From Thermohalobaculum sp039030915 (GTDB taxonomy: Bacteria; Pseudomonadota; Alphaproteobacteria; Rhodobacterales; Rhodobacteraceae): a stretch of 17,302 nucleotides of DNA. Where the stretch lies: assembly GCA_039030915.1 (NCBI GenBank), contig JBCCDG010000086.1:1-17302 (forward strand). The letters run 5' to 3'. Below the pieces are notes generated by a model. That model ran no database searches. It saw nothing but the letters and a program-made list of their open reading frames with translations, and had not been told where the DNA came from. The translations under genes and the position numbers were made by a program. This document shows, piece after piece, positions 14,796 to 17,302 of this stretch. Position 1 is the stretch's first letter. Each line of letters begins with the position of its first letter.

Positions 14796-15070
14796 GATCG
14801 GCGGACGAAGAGCCGTTGTCATGGTCGTCGGGCGCTTCCTGTTGGCGGACACTTTAGACGAAGGCTGCGTTGAGACGGGGAGCTAAAGCTTTGTCTTTAC
14901 GAAGTAACTGAAGCGCAAAGATCCTTGCCGGGCGGCGTGCTGGCCTTTCCGGTCGCGTCTACGGGCAAAATAGCCGAACAAAAAACTCGGCAATTATCTC
15001 GCGAGTTTCGAGGTCATACTTCGCCCATACGTGAGTTGCGGCGTTGGGCGATGTTCTGCATGGTCCAATC
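14796..15070. other. Intergenic gap before the coxC-like gene
   Basis: A 275-base stretch with several A- and T-rich patches (for example CAAAATAGCCGAACAAAAAA, 14966-14985) unlike its surroundings. It contains an inverted repeat AAACTCG (14983-14989) / CGAGTTT (15002-15008) and the palindrome CTCGCGAG (14998-15005). No convincing gene, and no clear promoter, is seen; the short open frames here have no family features. It presumably holds the promoter for the regulator gene downstream. Confidence 0.5.
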
Positions 15071-16216
15071 ATGCTCTTTCTGGATGTTAGCCACAGTCCC
15101 GGACTGGTAGCCGCATCGATCGTGATCGCGGTCATTGCCGGGTTTACGGGTCTTAGCCTGACGCGGGACCTCTCGAAAAAATCGATTGGTCAGCGCAAGG
15201 CGGCTGTGGCTCTGGCTGCGGTCGCGCTTGGCGGTGGCATCTGGTCGATGCATTTCGTGGCGATGCTGGGCCTGCAGCTACCCATCCTTTTCTACTATGA
15301 CGTGGCGATCACGCTCGCTTCGGCGTTGTTGGCGATCCTGATCGTCGGCTTGGCATTGATCCTGCTGCATTTTATCGAACGCAGCCCGAGAGTGATCGTC
15401 GCGGCCGGGGCGCTGGTGGGGATCGGCATCTCCTGCATGCACTATCTGGGCATGAGCGCGCTGCAGCTCTGCCGGGCTGTCCATACCGCGCCGGGGGTGG
15501 TGCTCTCGCTCGTGGTTGCGGTGCTGTTCTGCATTCTGGCTTTCTGGGTGGCCTATCATCGCCGGACGGATCGGAACCTCATGCTTGGGACGCTTTGCTT
15601 CGGTGGGGCGGTCGTCTCGGTGCATTTCGTGGCCATGGCGGGGACGCGCTTCGTCGCGGTCGAGGGGCTGTCGGAATTCGGGCCCGTGATGAGCAACGAG
15701 ATCCTGGCGGTCGGCGTGATCCTGTCGAGCTTCCTGATCTTTGGTACCTTTCTGTGGGTGGGCATCGCCTATCTGACCCCGCCGGCGGGCGCGGTGGCCG
15801 AAGGGCCGTCGATGCCGCTCGTGCAGAAGGTCGTGCCGCCTGCGGAGCCGGAGGGTGTGCCTGGGGCCGTGCTGGAGGCGGTGCCGCAGATGCGGGTGCC
15901 CTGTGAGAAGGATGGCGGCAAGGTTTTCATCCTGCCCCATGACGTCGCGGTCGTGCGGGCGGACGGGCATTACACGCAGATCTACACCGATGAAGATCGG
16001 CTGTTCTGCGCCTGGCCGATCACCGAGGCGGCGAAGCGATTGAGCGCTGCGGGGCTGATCCCGGTCCATCGGAGTTACCTGGTCAACCCCGAGAAGGTCG
16101 CAGCTTTTGTGCGCAAGAAAGATAGCGGTCTTTGCACTTTCACGTCAGATCGTTGCCCGCAAGTGCCCGTCAGCCGTTCGAAACTGAAGACCGTGCAGGC
16201 GATGCTGGGCGCTTAA
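15071..16216 (+). CDS. coxC: MHYT-LytTR membrane-bound transcriptional regulator, CoxC-like
   Basis: A probable one-component regulator with a membrane sensor and a DNA-binding domain. Residues about 1-245 form a seven-helix MHYT domain with three motif copies: WSMHFVAM (Met60, His61), SCMHYLGM (Cys122, Met123, His124) and SVHFVAM (His185, where Met is replaced by Val184). MHYT motifs have been proposed to bind copper and to sense O2, CO or NO. After a linker, residues about 280-381 form a LytTR domain (VVRADGHYTQIYT near 295, VHRSYLVNPEKV from 332, PQVPVSRSKL near the end). This architecture and the place directly upstream of coxM match CoxC of Oligotropha carboxidovorans. ATG 15071 is chosen because MHYT proteins start close to the first helix; it has no good ribosome site, and TTG 15044 is an alternative. 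No coxB precedes it. Confidence 0.85.
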   Translation: MLFLDVSHSPGLVAASIVIAVIAGFTGLSLTRDLSKKSIGQRKAAVALAAVALGGGIWSMHFVAMLGLQLPILFYYDVAITLASALLAILIVGLALILLHFIERSPRVIVAAGALVGIGISCMHYLGMSALQLCRAVHTAPGVVLSLVVAVLFCILAFWVAYHRRTDRNLMLGTLCFGGAVVSVHFVAMAGTRFVAVEGLSEFGPVMSNEILAVGVILSSFLIFGTFLWVGIAYLTPPAGAVAEGPSMPLVQKVVPPAEPEGVPGAVLEAVPQMRVPCEKDGGKVFILPHDVAVVRADGHYTQIYTDEDRLFCAWPITEAAKRLSAAGLIPVHRSYLVNPEKVAAFVRKKDSGLCTFTSDRCPQVPVSRSKLKTVQAMLGA

Positions 16217-16221
16217 GCCCG

Positions 16222-16276
16222 GCGCAGTTCGTGCGGGTACAAGCGCAACTCGTGCAAAATCAGCGTTTTCTCGTGC
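16222..16276 (+). promoter_or_regulatory. Three direct repeats with 21-bp period, probable LytTR (CoxC) operator
   Basis: GCGCAGTTCGTGC (16222-16234), GCGCAACTCGTGC (16243-16255) and TTTTCTCGTGC (16266-16276) share TCGTGC at 16229, 16250 and 16271, exactly 21 bases apart. LytTR regulators such as AgrA bind direct repeats of about 9 bp spaced by about 12 bp, which gives the same two-turn period. The array lies between a LytTR regulator gene and coxM. Confidence 0.7.
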
Positions 16277-16277
16277 G

Positions 16278-16306
16278 TTTTCGGGGGCCTGCGGGGCCCG
16301 TTGCAT
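16278..16306 (+). promoter_or_regulatory. coxM: Tentative coxM promoter next to the 21-bp repeats
   Basis: TTTTCG (16278-16283) and TTGCAT (16301-16306) are 17 bases apart and could be a poor -35 and -10 directly adjoining the last repeat, as expected for an activator-dependent promoter. A second reading takes TTGCAT as -35 and CAGAAT (16326-16331) as -10, with a long 19-base spacer. Neither is strong by itself. Confidence 0.3.
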
Positions 16307-16350
16307 CACCCTCTTCGAAAACAGCCAGAATCACGAAGGGGAGGTTTTCG

Positions 16351-17217
16351 ATGATTCCAGCCGCGTTCGATTATTACGCGCCGGACAAATTGGCCGACGT
16401 GATCGCGTTGCTCGAAGAGCATGGCGACGATGCCCGGGTCATGGCGGGCGGTCACAGCCTGATCCCGATGATGAAGCTGCGGATGGCCGACATTCCGCAT
16501 CTGATCGATCTCCAACATGTCAGCGAGCTTCACGGCATCAGCGTCCTGCCCGGGCAGGTGCGCCTTGGCGCGATGACCACGCAGGCGGAGCTGATCGACA
16601 GTGCCGAGCTTGCCAAGCATTGCCCGATCCTGCGCGAGGCGGCGCAGCAGATCGCCGATCCTCAAGTGCGGTACATGGGCACCGTGGGCGGCAACTGTGC
16701 CAATGGCGATCCGGGCAATGACATGCCGGGGCTGATGCAGTGCCTCGATGCCAGCTTCTCGCTGGTCGGCCCGAATGGTGAGCGGACGGTCGCGGCGCGG
16801 GACTTCTATGAAGCGGCCTACATGACCGACCGGGCGGATGAAGAGATCCTGACGGCGATCACCATTCCCTTCCACGACCGCGGCTATGCCTACCTGAAGC
16901 AGAAGCGGAAGATCGGCGACTATGCCACGGCCGCGGCGGCGGTGATCTTGAAACGCGAAGGTGCTGTATGCAGCGGCGCCTCGATCGCCATGACCAATCT
17001 CAGTGACACGCCGGTTTGGTCCGAGGCCGCGGGGTCGGCCCTCGTCGGGACCGACGTGGGTGCGGAGAACATCAAAACCGCCGTGGCTGCGATGCTGACG
17101 GATATCGATCCGCAGCACGACAATCGCGGGCCGATCGAGTTCAAACGTCACGTCGCAGGCATCGTCCTCGGCCGCGCTATCGAGCGCGCTTGGACCCGTG
17201 CGAAGGGAGATGCCTGA
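16351..17217 (+). CDS. coxM: Carbon monoxide dehydrogenase, medium (FAD) subunit
   Basis: The flavoprotein subunit of aerobic molybdenum CO dehydrogenase; it accepts electrons from the iron-sulfur subunit CoxS and passes them to the respiratory chain. The 288-residue length equals that of Oligotropha CoxM, and the FAD-binding motifs stand at the same positions: AGGHS (32-36) followed by LIPMMKLR, and TVGGN (111-115) followed by CANGDPGNDMPGLMQC. The C-terminal flavoprotein domain includes KRKIGDYATAAAAV. These stretches fit the form I (true CO-oxidising) type better than the many xanthine-dehydrogenase-like relatives, though form I is defined by the absent CoxL. ATG 16351 follows AAGGGGAGG (16336-16344) by 6 bases, a strong ribosome site. 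The coxS start follows after one base. Confidence 0.93.
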   Translation: MIPAAFDYYAPDKLADVIALLEEHGDDARVMAGGHSLIPMMKLRMADIPHLIDLQHVSELHGISVLPGQVRLGAMTTQAELIDSAELAKHCPILREAAQQIADPQVRYMGTVGGNCANGDPGNDMPGLMQCLDASFSLVGPNGERTVAARDFYEAAYMTDRADEEILTAITIPFHDRGYAYLKQKRKIGDYATAAAAVILKREGAVCSGASIAMTNLSDTPVWSEAAGSALVGTDVGAENIKTAVAAMLTDIDPQHDNRGPIEFKRHVAGIVLGRAIERAWTRAKGDA

Positions 17218-17218
17218 G

Positions 17219-17302
17219 ATGGCGAAGAAGATGCACATCCAGATGACGGTGAACGGCAAGGACGAGGAGTTCCTGGCCGAGCCGCGCGAGCTTTTGATCT
17301 AC
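17219..17302 (+). CDS. coxS: Carbon monoxide dehydrogenase, small (2Fe-2S) subunit, 5' part only
   Basis: Only the first 28 codons are in the window; the gene runs off the end. The visible start, MAKKMHIQMTVNGKDEEF followed by LAEPRELLIY, matches the N-terminal ferredoxin-like part of CoxS (pattern 'I.(L/M)T(I/V)NG....a.veprtLLI'). The cysteine motifs for the two [2Fe-2S] clusters lie beyond the window. ATG 17219 begins one base after the coxM stop, with GGGAGA about 8 bases upstream inside coxM. The order coxM-coxS predicts coxL next. Confidence 0.88.
   Translation, partial: MAKKMHIQMTVNGKDEEFLAEPRELLIY

Noticed and set aside
14983..15008. Minus-strand intrinsic terminator (AAACTCG / CGAGTTT followed by T residues)
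   Set aside because: The loop is long, the stem short, and there is no minus-strand gene upstream of it to terminate.
16132..16350. Upstream extension of coxM
   Set aside because: It would overlap the end of coxC and the repeat array; ATG 16351 has a strong ribosome site and gives the exact family length and motif positions.
1..17302. CRISPR array, tRNA, rRNA, insertion sequence or attachment site
   Set aside because: No repeat-spacer pattern, cloverleaf, transposase or matching terminal repeats were seen; the 14-bp and 21-bp repeats are too short and too close for CRISPR.

Overview
The window is high-G+C DNA from an alphaproteobacterium, most likely a Rhodobacterales (marine roseobacter-type) chromosome. 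The grounds are a gene transfer agent (GTA) structural cluster in the gene order known from Rhodobacter capsulatus (RcGTA), serine acetyltransferase at its end, and a form I CO dehydrogenase locus next to it. All genes seen lie on the + strand.

Layout. Positions 1-267 hold nothing I can assign; the terminase large subunit expected before the portal gene is not recognisable and probably ends before the window. Positions 268-13031 are the GTA head, neck, tail and baseplate genes in order: portal, prohead protease, HK97-type capsid, adaptor, stopper, tail terminator, tail tube, two small tail-assembly proteins, a very short tape measure, distal tail protein, hub, NlpC/P60 cell-wall peptidase, the about 1,310-residue 'megatron' baseplate protein, and a DUF2793 protein that is probably the tail fibre. 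Most genes overlap by 1 to 29 bases or are separated by less than 75 bases, so they look translationally coupled on one long transcript. The two places where coupling is broken carry structure: a perfect hairpin follows the capsid gene, and a 14-base tandem repeat array with its own hairpin lies between the tape-measure and distal-tail genes. No integrase, repressor, lysis or replication gene is seen, which fits a GTA better than a prophage, but the 5' end of the cluster is outside the window.

Positions 13098-13937 encode serine O-acetyltransferase (CysE) with its own likely promoter and a strong intrinsic terminator. A SAM-dependent methyltransferase follows (14052-14795), then a 275-base gap that looks less G+C-rich than its surroundings.

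The last part is the start of a carbon monoxide oxidation locus: a membrane MHYT-LytTR regulator (CoxC-like), then coxM (FAD subunit of CO dehydrogenase) and the first 28 codons of coxS. This matches the coxC-coxM-coxS order known from Oligotropha carboxidovorans. Between the regulator and coxM lie three direct repeats with an exact 21-base period, the geometry expected for a LytTR-type DNA-binding protein. I infer that the regulator acts on this site to switch on CO dehydrogenase.

Most notable observations: the 21-base-period putative CoxC operator; a GTA hub protein that appears to have lost two of the four cysteines normally associated with its Fe-S site; the tandem 14-mers between tape measure and distal tail genes; and the capsid-flanking hairpin that could set transcript stoichiometry.
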